Shown piece by piece: positions 23,788 through 36,211 of a DNA stretch of 64,000 bases. The translations under genes were made by a program, and so were the position numbers. Numbering within the stretch: the first letter of the stretch is position 1; every line of letters starts with the position of its first letter. The stretch lies in contig VFFE01007188.1 of assembly GCA_008921705.1 (NCBI GenBank), positions 855,443 to 919,442 of the forward strand, read 5' to 3'. This stretch comes from Burhinus oedicnemus (taxonomy: Eukaryota; Chordata; Aves; Charadriiformes; Burhinidae). Under the pieces are notes generated by a model. That model worked only from the letters and a program-made list of their open reading frames with translations. It made no database searches and had not been told where the DNA came from.

Positions 23788-25718
23788 GATCATAGAATCA
23801 TTTAGGTTGGAAAAGACCCTTAAGATCGAGTCGAACCATTAACCTAACATTACCAAGTCCACCATTACACTATGTCCCTAAGTGTCATGTCTACACATCC
23901 TTTAAATACCTTCAGGAATGCTGACTCAACCACTCCCCTGGGCAGTCTGTTCCAGTGCTTGACAACCCTTTAGGTGAAGAAATTTTTCCTAATATCCATC
24001 CTAAACCTCCCCTGGTGCAACTTGAGGCTATTTCCTCTTGTCCTGTCACTTGTTACTTGGGAAAAGAGACCGACACCCACCTCGCTACAACCTCCTCTCA
24101 GGTAGTATTAGAGAGTGATAAGGTCTCCCCTCAGCCTCCTCTTTTCCAGGTTAAACAACCACAGTTGCCTCAGCCGCTACTCATAAGACTTGTGCTCTAG
24201 ACTCCTCACCAGCTTTGCTGTTCTTTGGACCTGCTCCAGCACCTCAATGTCCTTCTTGTAGTGAGGGGCCCAACACTGAACACAGTATTCAAGGTGCAGC
24301 CTCACCAGTGCCGAATACAGGGGGACAATCACTTCCCTAGTCCTGCTTACTACACTATTCCTGATACAGGCCAGGATGCTGTTGGTCTTCTTGCCACATG
24401 GATGCACTGCTGGCTCCTATTCAGATGGCTGTCAACCAACACCCCCAGGTCCTTTTCTGCTGGGCAGCTTTCCAGCCACTCTTCCCCAAGCCTGTAGTGC
24501 TGCATGGAGTTGTTATGACCCAGGTGCAGGACCCAGCACTTGGCCTTGTTGAACTTCATACCGTTGGCCTTGGCCCATCAATCCAGCCTGTCCAGATCAG
24601 TCTGTAGAGTCCCAACTTGGTGTCATTTGCAGACTTACTGAGGGTGCACTCAATCCCCTTGTCCAGATCACTGATAAAGGTATTGAACAGAACTGGCCCC
24701 AATACTGAGCCCTGAGGAACACCACTTGTGACCAGCAACCACCTGGCTTTAACTCCATTCACCACCACTCTTTGGGCCTGGCCTTCCAGCCAGTTTTTGA
24801 CCCAGTAAAGAGTGCACCCATTCAAGCCATGAGCAGCCAGTTTCTCCTGGAGAATGCTGTGGAAAAATGGTGTCAAAGGCTTTACTAAAATCTAGGTAGA
24901 CAACACACACAGCCTTTCCCTCATCCACCAAGAGGGTCACCTTGTCATAAAAGGAGACCAGGTTAGTCAAGCAAGACCTGCCTTTCATGAACCCATGCTG
25001 ACTGAGCCTGATCACCTGGTTGTCCTGTACGTGCTGTGTGATGGCACTCAGGATGATCTGCTCCATAACCTTCCCTGGCTCTGAGGTCAGACTGACAGGC
25101 CTGTAGTTCCCTGGATCTTTCTTCCAGACCTTCTTTTAGATAGGTGTCACATTTGCCATCTTCCAGTCAACTGCGACCTCCCTGGTTAGCCTGGACTGCT
25201 GATAAATGATGGACAGTGGCTTGGTGGGCACTTCCACCAGCTCCCTCAGTACCCTTGGGTGGATCTCATCTGGCCCTATAGGGGTGATCAACTCCAGTTG
25301 TGTGATTCATTCCACCAAGTTTCTGTGATTATAACATAGTTTTCCAGCTGCACAATGGCTTCCAACTCCTCTTGTTTGCTGCCCATGATGCTTTGGTGTA
25401 GATGCACTTTGGTTGGGCTATTGATTCCACCACTTTTATTGAGTGAGAAGCCCTAATTCCTATGTGCCCATTCTCAGGTGTTTCCATGGTTTCTAACACA
25501 TCAGCAACCCCTATGTCTTTGCTGCCATGTGGATCTCCATCCCCTACCCCCACTGAGGGAGTGCTGCGTGCATTAGTACAGAGACATTTCAAATTTGCTC
25601 CAGTGTACTCAGCATATCGTGGAGCAGACTCACGGACATCACTAGCACACTGTCCCTCAAACATTGGCGTGCTGTCCCATGGCCTATCACTAGCAAGCCT
25701 GGTCTTATTCCTTTTATG
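23788..25718 (-). mobile_element. CR1 LINE, minus strand, internally deleted
   Basis: A long CR1 with its 3' end at the left: the octamer complement 'catagaatca' at 23791-23800, then 'ttggaaaagaccctta'. Going up the element there is the 3' UTR, the RT C-terminus, the palm motifs (about 24556-25066), the thumb-proximal region up to about 25300, then an abrupt change at about 25300-25320 to the N-terminal endonuclease region ('tttctgtgatta', 'cacaatggcttccaactcc'), and the sequence 5' of ORF2 to about 25718. Compared with the usual CR1 order, most of the endonuclease and the linker to RT are missing at that junction. Numerous frameshifts and stops show it is inactive. Confidence 0.9.
24556..25066 (-). 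pseudogene. CR1 reverse-transcriptase remnant (minus strand)
   Basis: Minus-strand frames from 25066 down to about 24556 give [14 protein letters not shown], then [12 protein letters not shown] (the palm D-containing motif), a frameshift within or just after it, then [16 protein letters not shown] and the catalytic box read as SANDTK. In that box the expected first aspartate is N (AAT complement at 24625-24627) and the preceding F is S. A deletion of about 20 residues follows KLG. It lost activity through these changes and the frameshifts. The enzyme family normally makes cDNA from CR1 RNA at a chromosomal nick. Confidence 0.88.
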
Positions 25719-28700
25719 AAGAATTAGGTGTTTGTTTGTTTATTTATTTTTGTTAAGTAACCACTATTTTCTATCTCTAAGATCAATAAAAAATGATCAT
25801 TTACACTGTTCTATCGAAACTGAAAGCTCTATAGTAAATATGTCACACATTAAAAATAATTTACTTTTTTTGCTTTACGCTTTCGCTTATCCTTCTCTTC
25901 TCTTATATTAAACATAACTATACTAGTAGCTCTGGTTATGAATATGCATGTTGTCTGGCAAACAAGCATATTCAAACAATTACCAGCTCCACATCCTGCT
26001 ACAAACATTTGACTGCACACTAATTTCTCAGAATGAATATGCAAGTGGAAAAACACATACTAAAAGAAGCAAGTACATTCAAATTGAAACTGCCATTTTA
26101 ATTTCCTTTAAATTTCTACAAGAAAATTATGTACATTTAAAGTCTTTGAGTTTTCCAAGCAGTGAATTGTGACAGTCATTCTTTTATTTTTAATAATACT
26201 TAAAGTAATTAGAAACTCAAAGATCAGCTTTTATCTGTTAATAGTAGCAAGAGTTCTTGTGTCATTTCTAGTGCAGTTGCTAAATGCATGTACAGAGCAT
26301 GAAAAGTTTACTAAGATTATAATGACCACCTATTATTCAGAGGATTAATTTACAAAATATCAATGATCATTTAGCTGTTATTTTGCACATGGAATCCCTA
26401 CAGATTTCTATGATAATGCTTGAAATTTGCTTACCAGTGTAACAGCTACAATGCAATATCTAAAGAAATGAGAGACTGGCTTTTGAATATTAGAATAGGT
26501 CAAGCAATGAGTCATCTACAGGTAAATATTAAAAGATGGTAAGAAAAAAAGGAAAAGGAAGTTCAAAAAGTCTATAAAAAGCAAAATACATTCTTTTCCC
26601 ATTTTCCCATTATAAAATAAGTGATTTGAATTTATATCAATAAAACAAAATAAATAATGCCAATTCAAAAAAAATCTTAATGTGAAGATAGTCTCTTCTT
26701 CTATAGGGTAAAGAAGAGAAAAATGGAGAATTATTGCTATCAAGTATTATGATATTTGTAGGAAGTTTGTTTTTTTTTTTTCAGAAGAAGAGAAAGGAAA
26801 CTTTTTTAAAAACACAAGTTAAGATAAAATAATTGAAACTAGGGAATAAATGATAAACCTTTTTTGTTTTTAAATCTATAGTTTGAAACATTCAAAACAA
26901 TTTAGAAATTTTAGTTGAATCTGTCAAATTACTTCAGACAAAATGAAAATAACCAAAATTATTAAGATGCACTTTATGTTTCTTTATATTATTTTATCTT
27001 TATTTTACCTTTATTAAGAAGTTTTCAAAACATTTTGATCAGCTCATTTGATTCACTCAAGGAAAGTAAGGGCTAAGGAAGAATGGTGAAGAGTTTGATG
27101 CCACTTCTGTTTAGTTCAAAACCTTATGATCAGGGTCAGTCTCTGGAATGTAGGAAACTGTTGGGTTTCAGGTTCATTTTCCATTCTAGCTAACTGAAAC
27201 CATTGCTCTTACTCACTGAGCAGTGTATATGGCACCAGTTGGCAGAATATTCTGAAGTGCATGTCTTTCAATTATATTTTCAAAGCTCTTTTCTTTTGTA
27301 CAACTAATAATTTACTAATTAAAGTAAGGACCAGAATCAAATGGTAGGGCTGCTCTCACTTAGACCTTTGCAATGTAAGTCTCTACAGGTGAGCTAGTCA
27401 CTCTGTGCTCCTTCTTTACTCAGTGAAGAAAAATAAGCACTTCTAGGGCATGATTTATTTCATCCTAAAGTAGATGTCAGAAATAGGTCAGGTGAATTTC
27501 TCCCTAAAAAGTGCTTCTTTTTCTCTATTGACTATAAAAAGAACCCAGAGTGACTAGCTCAGCTGTAGATGTCAGTATGGTAGACAACTAAAATCAGATA
27601 AAATTGACGCTACCCTGGATGTGTCAGCAAGTAATACTGCAAGAGTTCAGGTATCTAGTAATGAATGACCTAGTTTATGGTTACACCTGGGGACTAGGAC
27701 CCTATTTTTCTGCATGTCTGCTGTCTTATTCTTGCCTTGCCCTCCTTTCAGGAAGAAAGAGAACTAATTCTGGGCAAGACTCAAGCAACTTTCTATTAGA
27801 CCTGAATTATTGATTATCTCAGAGGCGTATATCTTCATGGAAATTATATGCAGAACTGTTTTTCATGTTACCTTCACTATTCTTCCATGGTCTGCAACAC
27901 AGCGAGAAAGAGAGTAAAATGCTATACTGAAGATAAATGTATGAAGATTACAGGTCTGTATCTTAAAGCACATATAAGAGTCTCTTGAATAGCAGCAAAT
28001 ATTAAAAGATTGCTGTGGCTGAAGTATAGCATTATTATTATTATTAATAAAACCTCTTTACATTAACATTCCAATAAGTACTTATAGAAAGCTACATAAA
28101 CCCTACATAATAAATATTCATTAAGCATATGAAGTACAACTTCAAGTTAGATCTATACTATACATTTTACTCTTCATGCAGTGTGGAATCAAAGTCTAAT
28201 GCGTGGGATTTTCCGAACATGTGTAGATCATCTGTCTGGCTGTTGTAGAATTAGTACAATATATCCTGCATCAGACCTATTAAGCATATACACCTGACCT
28301 GTGTGTGTACAGTAAGATCATTTTGAAGTTGTGTACTAGTATTTCTGGTCAAGAAAAGATCAGTTGTCCTTGCTGAACAGATTTGATGCAGATTACAGGT
28401 CATGAACCTCCTGACATTGGCTTGTCTGACTTAACTTCTGGCCAGCTCAATAAAACCACTGACTCCTATCCTGAAGTTATGATTTTATGAGTTACAGTTT
28501 GAGATAAAGTAAAAATCCCGCTAAACTAAAATTTAAAATATGTAAATCCCTAGGGCAATATCAAGGGGGAAAAAAAAAAAAAAGCTGCCCATCCTGTCAC
28601 ATCTGCACAGGGATTATGTTAGGCAAACTACATTACATCTAAATCACCATATTAATGTCACTATTTTTACCTAGTAACTCACCATCTCTTAAACAAATAG

Positions 28701-28763
28701 TGAGAAACTTGGTCTTAGTTTTCTTTCAAATGTTGGAAATGAAAAGTTACTGTTGTTACATAC
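25719..28763. other. AT-rich unique sequence
   Basis: No gene or family repeat is recognised. Contains T-rich simple sequence at 25730-25755, a poly-T at 26770-26781 and a poly-A at 28569-28583. Short scattered frames only. Confidence 0.55.
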
Positions 28764-29027
28764 CATTCCCTCAGAATGCCATTCAATATTTTAATTATCA
28801 GCTGGTGATCATCCCTTGTACTTAGCCATTTGAGAACCTTTTTCTTTCTTGGATCTCTGCCTATAGCATTAAAAAACCAAGCATTCACTCTGCCTTCCCA
28901 TATGATGCTCATGCTGAGCTGTGAAATCATCCAGCAGAGATTTACTTGCTCACCAGCTTTGCAGTGAGCTAAAGAGGAAGCATTAAAGATATTCTGTAAC
29001 CTTCTGGCTGCAGCGTACCTCTGCTTT
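28764..29027 (-). other. Candidate internal coding exon, 264 bp, minus strand (unconfirmed)
   Basis: On the minus strand a pyrimidine-rich tract ending 'accttttattggcag' (up to 29028) is a good acceptor, and GAATG|GTATGT (GT at 28763-28762) is a good donor. The 264 bases between them are open. The length is a multiple of three and the phases are symmetric: one base completes a codon, 87 full codons follow, and two bases begin the next. The peptide begins KQRYAAARRLQNIFNASSL and ends with KWLSTRDDHQLIIKILNGI plus LREW; it has a basic GRDPRKKK stretch and well-mixed hydrophobic residues. The frame stays open a further 98 bases 5' and 49 bases 3', so openness alone is not proof. I do not recognise the family. 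It could be an exon of an unseen gene, a retired exon or chance. Confidence 0.3.
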
Positions 29028-32000
29028 CTGCCAATAAAAGGTAGAAACAGAGGAAAAATGTACGTCTCCAATTTGATCTTTTCCTTAAAGAATATAGTGG
29101 GAGAAAATCTGTGTGTCTCCTGCATTTTTACTTCCTCTGTAGCCCAGGATTTCTTTTGGCATAAGTTTTAAAGATGAATGCTTATCTGGTCTGTATCTGC
29201 ATTTCTTCGACAGCCTTGCAACAAGAATAAAATAAAATCTCTGTTTGCTAGATACATAATGTTATTGCAATGAAGTTCTTTTGTACAGTATAGGCAGATT
29301 GGCAAAAGACAGATTATAGTGGGAAAAATAAAGCATTGCTTCCATTTTAGATAGGAACACTGACCCTTACTGTAAATGACTCATTAGCCTCAAGAGGACT
29401 GAGTGTTCATACCTGATTGGTTTGAGAGTCTTCCCTTTTCATATCTGGATTTTTAAATGAAAGCATGACTTTTAAGGTATTAAATTATAACTGTAGCTTC
29501 AAGCTCAACAGAATGAGAGAAGATAGAAGTTATTAAGCTTTTGATTGACTATCTATTACTGACACCCTCCTCTTAGTGCAATCTTGAACACAAACTATAA
29601 CAAATCAAAGACGTATTAAGGAAGCTTTCCATTTTAAAAAAAGGCTCATTAGTAAGGAATATGTAAAATAAGAAAATTCAGTGACTCAAAAGGATTTAGG
29701 GCAGAGATTTAAATAGAGGAGTGAGCCTTTTGAAACTAAATGGTTACACAGCTTTTGGACTACATAGTTTGGGAAGGGTTTTTTGTCAATAAATGCCTAT
29801 TTACAACATCTACTCTATTATAAAAAGGAGACAATCTAATAAATGGAATATGATATAATTCTATGAAAAAAGGAAAGGAGCTCTTACTCTTCACATGCCC
29901 ATGTTAGGATCTTCCACACAGTACTTTTGTATGAAACTTCCTAAATCTTAATGTTTTGAAACAAGCCAGAGGCCAGAGAGGGGGACCTAGGTTTTATCAG
30001 CACAGCAAACTGTGATGTCAAGTTGTTGCAAATGTGAAGTAGACTGCATTAAGTAGTAATGTTAATTAAATTCCTTTCTTCTGGAATAAAAGGAATGAAA
30101 AAAGGATATTCAAAGTCAAAAGTTTTGAATGTTTTCTGAAATGTGGCACCTGTGAACTTCTACTTGTACTGGATGCACAGCTTTATTACCTGGGTATAGA
30201 ACAAGTTTAACAGTTACGCAGCTTTCAAAGTAAGCTTGAAAGCAATCATCCTGAAGTACAGAGAGAACTAATGTACATCTGTACCCATCTGTAGACATAC
30301 CTTAGAAAGGCCAGTATATCCTTGAAAAAGTAATTAAATAGCACATTGATCCAATATATGCACACATTGTACAAAAGGGAACAAGATCAAACTAAAGGAC
30401 ACAAGGAGTCACAAGGTACTTCAAAACTATTTAACTTCACAGACTGCTCAAAGCATTTTGTGAGATTCACCAGCTCTAAGTGCATTTGGAGTATCAAGAA
30501 AATGATGAACTCTCAAAGAGAGAGATTCTAGCTATATATGATTTCTCAGTCAAAAGTATTGTCTTAAGAGCTATCCAGACAAAAGTAATCATAGAAAATT
30601 GCATAGTGTGTGCTCTGATGTTCTGTGCTCTCATTGTGACAAGCTATTCACAGAGGTAGGCAGGGAATCAAATTCTTGCCATAACTTCAGGTTTGAGGTG
30701 TGCCTCTTCAGCTGTGTTACCTAGACTAGCTCTTTGGCTCACTTTCTGGTTTGTTCCAAATTCTTAGTTCCCTGACTATATGCACTGCATGAATGTTAAT
30801 TCATATCAGGACTCTATCCTGGAGCAATGTCCTTGGTTCCTTCAAAGAGGAAACCCAAGTATACCTGATAGGAACCTCTCCATTGGAAGAACAGAAAAGT
30901 ACTCTGTCAAGTTTAGCTCCATCTTCCCAGCACAGTCAACAAACAGTAATCCAGAGAGTCTTGGTCATTCAAACATCCCTACGTGCTTTTATGCCATGAT
31001 GTTATGCAGTATGTATTTTTAGGGTCACTCTGGTAGACGTTAATACAATTACACTATTGAGGCTCTTTGAACAGAAAACAAACAAAGAATAAAACTACCT
31101 CCTCTCCCCAGATAATAACTGTGTCTGAAAACTACACGTTTATCACTTGAGAATCGGAGAAAAGACTCGTCTGGAAAGTTATGAAGTGAAAATGTCGTCA
31201 ACTTACTCTATAGAGTGATGATCCCTGCAGCAGTATTAGTAGCCAGACAAAAGGGTAGACAAACAATGGGTATTTATACCTAATTTTAAAATGAAGTAGA
31301 CATCTGTAGCCAACATTGTTCAAACGTTGCTTCATTTTGGAAAGCAACATGTGAACAAGACCACGTTCAAAGACATGCTGCTTTCAAAAATAAAGCTGGT
31401 TTTGGCCATAACTTCATATCTGATGATCTGGTGTTAGAAGTGATTCTAAAGGAATCCCCTGTCATTTCTGATGAAGTAACAACTGCAAACTTCATTCTGG
31501 GAGCTGCTACAAAACCTGTTGTTTCTTTCACTTTCTTTACCTCCACAACATATTTCCTTCTTGAGTAGACAGAATATTAGCCTACTGTTCTTGTCTGGAA
31601 AGCAGACTTGAATACTGAGTACGACATTTTATTTCATTGTCATAAGGACACGGTAAGGAGACATTTGTCTTAGTCTTGTCAGCCAGTTACTGAAATATTA
31701 GTGCATATCCCCTTAGTAGTCCTCTATATACTCCGCAAATACATTGGTTAACATGGCTTTGGCAAGCTGCTCCCTTAAGATCAGGAAAGAAATATCCCAA
31801 TTTTTTTTGTTTCTACTTTTGTAAGGAAAAAAAAGGAAAAAAACTTAAAAGGTACTTATCAGAAGCTGGATGAGTGAATGCAGATATAGGTTCCATTCTA
31901 TCCACATCTCCCATAATCTATATTTGATACATTTAAATTTGGGTCATATGAACTGCAGCCTAGAAATGTCTTTACATTGATTTTAAATGGAGCTGATGGT

Positions 32001-35000
32001 CACATGTTCTTGCTCATATCTACAAGCAGATCAGTCATACTTGTGTTACTGTGAAATGTAGGAATTCCCTTGGATTCATCTGCATGCTACAAAGACCATA
32101 TACTAGGATATAATTTTCTTCCAGAGAAAGCAACCAAGTTTTAATATGCGCAAACGATAAATCATAGAGGAAGGAGAAGTTGTGTGACAAGGAAACAGCA
32201 ACAGAGGAAGAGAAAATGCAGGAGAGCTGTGATTACAATTTACAAAATTTGTATCTTTTTTTATTAAATGTATAAACAAAGAGATTAAAGAGATTAAAGA
32301 GACTTTCTCCTGACTATTTTTTTCATGGCTAGTATTGATTACAGATGAAAATACATCTAATAACAGTCAAATTTACAATTAACATAAACCAAATCTTCTT
32401 CATGTGTCTTTTTTTAATTAATGTAGATATAGAGAATCTGTGAAAGGATGTTCTGGTTTCTGCCAGTGGTGCACAGGTTTCCAACAGTCCTTGTCATCAA
32501 AAAGACCTGGACCTGTATGATTGTTAAAAATTACTGCATTTTACAGAGACTAAACACTGAATTCCTGTCCTACCTTTTGGTGTCATCAGGATGGCAACAG
32601 ACTGGTCAAAGGGAGGCCAAAAATATGAATGTGTTTACATAAGTATGTATGTAATCAAAATTTAGTAATCAAAGGCTGCTAAACCCAGAGTTCTACATAA
32701 AATCTTTGCTCAGGAAGTTCCTAAATTTCTGACTGATGGTAGTTGGGGTGATAGGGCATCAGAAAGGTCCCTCTAGATTTTTTTTATTCCATCTTTCTCT
32801 CAGTAGCTACTGTTGCCTACTCTTGGAGCTGCATACTCCAAGACAGCTCTTTGATCTCATCCAGTTTAATAATTTTTATAGGAACAAATAACACTCTTTG
32901 TCATTCTCTCTATTTTCTGACATAGTGCCAAAGTACTCAGTCCATTGTCCTTATGTTCAGCCGCTACTAGGTTGTGCCCATGGCTTTCCTTGAGACTTTT
33001 AATTTGAATGTAATTCTGTGTCCAGTCAGAAATTATATGAAATTACATGCCTCCCCGGTTCCTGCATAAATACTTCTATCACTAAGAATTTGCAGGAGTA
33101 AGCCTTTCAGCTTTAGCATCAACATGCCATATAGCATAAAGGCAAGGGGAGGAATCAGAAAGCAGGGTAGATGTGTTGTACACTGGCAGCACACACAGAA
33201 AGCATTTTGCTCTGAAAACATATTCTTTTGTAACCATTCTACGTGAACATCTGAGAAGCACTCGAACATTTCTCTCTTGCCTGGGTCTGATTTAGAATTA
33301 ATGCTCAACTTTTTTCTTTGGCAGATTCAGCAAGAGCTGAGAGAAGAATGAGGAAGAAAAGTAAAGATGACAAAATGCAATTCCATTATTTCAGATGCAG
33401 TTACTGTTGATTGTAGACTGATGTCTTAAAGTTGGCATGGTGTAACAACGTACACAAGCTTCAACACTTTTTCTTGTGATTACGCCTATAACCATGACAT
33501 GCTGATAAGATACAGAGATATTGAGTGTGATTTGGATGTGAAACTCCTCCCTGGATCTTGGAGTTTAGTTCAGACAAATCAGTTGAAAAAATAAGTCAAA
33601 GAGACGAAAGCCTTGGCAAAGAGGTCTTACTCTTCCTTCTGTCTCCTTGCTCCTACTCAAAAAAATTCTCACCCACATATGGCACATATGACAAGAAGAA
33701 TTTTGAGATAACTGTAGAGGGAACAGAGAGACACAAAGTCTGTTCTTCTGAGTAGAAGCTGGACAAAAGACAGAATATCCTGGTGCATCACTAGTGGCAG
33801 TGGACACATGCTTTGGCAACTGAATCAAGCTACTAGCTAAGTTTAGATGTCAACAGTTTAGAACTGAATGCCATCCCCAGGATCCTCCTAACACTGCACA
33901 GTTAATATTGTATTATTTTTATAGATTTTGCTGTTAGCTCCCTTATTTGGAGTCTGAACACTTCATTTAAGCTATTCATATAATATTGACAGGCTATATG
34001 CTATACTACCCTGATCTGAAATGTCTGCTGTCTCAAACGGAGTATCCATGATAGGAGAGGTAGGGTTGAACTAGCTATGAAAAACAGAAAATGAAATTGC
34101 AAATGAGAAAAAAGCCTAGAAAGAGAATCTCACAAGAATACCTGGAATCTTTCATCAAATTGTTTATCTGAGATATTTTAGTGATTAAAGTGTTAGTGAT
34201 TATAGTGCTATTATACTTCCATTGGAACTGAACAATGACAATATTCTTATTTAAAAACATGGGAATGTTAGCAGGTTGTTTGATCTTTTCAGTGCCAGCT
34301 AGACTGGTTCTGGGTCCTGACTGACATGCTTCCCTATATCATTTTGTGTGTTTTTGTAGGAGAATTGAAAGTTTTCATTATTTTGCATTTCTGATTTTTT
34401 TTTCATTTCTCCAGATTCGACCTTAATGCCAAATGCATAACTGTTGGCTTTAACTCTTTAGTCAAGAGTCTTTGTCTTTTTTCTACAAGTGATATTATCA
34501 AATTTAGTGAGATGCATTTCCTGACTGAATTGGTGGGTAATATTCTGGAGCACTGCAGTATGCAGCAGTATTTATTACTCACAGATGAAGGCTCCTGCTT
34601 ATGAAAACTTGTATCAATAATGTATAATAGGTAAGAATGTTAATTTTTGTTTCTGTTGGCATAGCAAGTGTCAGATGGGGAGGGACAATTAATTCTGGGG
34701 TTTTTTTAGCTTTGTTGTCCCTGATCATATAGTCAGATATCAGCTAGACAAATTGCAGGTGGTATGATAAGTGAAATAACCATCTGAGTTTTGGGGTAGG
34801 GAGAGAATCACTTCCTTTAAGTTTTACTGTTAAATACTTTTGTGAGTCAGTTTATTATGATAGATCTTATCCAATGTTGAATGACGTCAGGTAAAAGAAT
34901 TCAACAGACTTTAAAGAGCTTTGACTCTGATCCTATATGTGTAAGAAAATAACATCTGAATCAATTAGTGTTTCACAAATAGATTTACTGGAAGCAAAAA

Positions 35001-35890
35001 TTAATAAAGAGTGTATGGCTTCTTATTTAAATAATACTAAGTGCACAACAGACATAGGCCTACCTAAACAGAAAAGGATATCAAAGCACTGTTCATTAAA
35101 AAAGTATTTTGAAGTTAATATGTAAATGTGCTAAAAGCTTAGATTTACAGTAAGTCAAAGGGTAAATTGACCAGATTTTAAAATCTCTGTCTCTAAATGA
35201 CTATACAGTTACTTCAGCCTGGAACTGGATTCCTTTTAGCACCATAGTCATTACAGGGTCATACTGCATTTTTGATTTTACTGAAGTTATTAATTTTTAG
35301 CTAATAGCTTTGTGAATCAGATAAAATATATATGTCACACATCTCTCTCTTTCTCTTATTCATTATAATGTTATGGTCATATTGCAGCAGGAAGTTCCCT
35401 AGAGCATTTTTCAGAGCTACCTCTGAAATGTCTGTTGTAATTTTTGTGTGCAACATTTTAGCTCACTTTAAGTGCTGGGCACTGTTTCTTCATTTGCAGA
35501 AAGTATGTTCCTGAATCTGGAAATTAACTTGGTATAAAAAACCACACTTGTGCTAAGTTTCAGAAATGTAGTGAGTGTTTGCTTCCCGCAATAATTTTTG
35601 AAAGTTATTTTAGTGTTATTTTAACTGTTTACATGCTAGAGATGGATATATTGTATATTATAGGAAGGAAAATTTATTAGGATAAGTATATAAGCTAAAC
35701 ACTCACTTTAATTGATGAATATGGAAGATAAATACAGCTGTTAAATAGTAGGATGGCATTTTAGCTGTGTTAAACATGTAAATATTTCAGGCAGTCATTT
35801 AACAAGAATGTTAGTAATATTTCTTTATATGAGAAGTTTGGCCCAGCTAAGATACTCAGATGAGCGTTCATACTAGTGTCAGTAAGACTG
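29028..35890. other. AT-rich unique sequence
   Basis: No gene is recognised. Bases 34178-34207 hold a 15-bp tandem duplication, and 32281-32300 has two GAGATTAAA units. Around 32750-32790 a 'gaaaggtccctctagattt' string faintly recalls a CR1 tail but is too weak to call. Open frames are short and scattered. Confidence 0.55.
34178..34207. repeat. 15-bp tandem duplication
   Basis: TTAGTGATTAAAGTG (34178-34192) is followed immediately by TTAGTGATTATAGTG (34193-34207), one mismatch apart. A small slippage-type duplication. Confidence 0.85.
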
Positions 35891-36211
35891 TGTATTGGGT
35901 TTGCATGGCAAAGTTTTGGTAGCTGGGGGGCTACAGGGCTGGCTTCTGTGAGAAGCTGCTGGAAGCTTCCCGTGTCCAGCAGAGGCAATGCCAGCCAGCT
36001 CCAAGATGGACCTGCTGCTGGCGAAAGCTGAGCCAATCAGAGACAGTGGTAGCACCTCTGTGATAACATATTTAAGAAGAGGGAGGGGAAACTGCGGCAC
36101 AACAGCAGCCAGAAGACACAAGTCAGAATATGGGAGAGAAACAACTATGCAGACACCAAGGTCAGTGAAGAAGGAGGGGGAGGAGGTGCCCCAGGCACCA
36201 GAGCAGAGATT
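35891..36211 (+). mobile_element. ERV LTR, family B, 5' part only
   Basis: Starts TGTATTGGGTTTGCATGG, continues 'ctacagggctggcttctgtg', 'agccaatcagagacag' and the TATA-like 'aacatatttaagaag' (near 36066-36080), then 'caccaaggtcagtgaagaagg'. The same blocks in the same order occur in the longer copy at 46344-47378. Homology ends near 'agcagagattg' (about 36211), where minus-strand CR1 sequence takes over. The 3' two-thirds of the LTR, including the poly(A) signal, is missing. The minus-strand frames across it are not genes. Confidence 0.88.

Noticed and set aside
28569..28583. Poly(A) run as a sign of a retrocopied gene
   Set aside because: No upstream open frame or gene-like sequence, and no target duplication seen.
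32740..32800. Possible CR1 tail ('gaaaggtccctctag')
   Set aside because: Only a short partial match with no flanking CR1 order or octamer.
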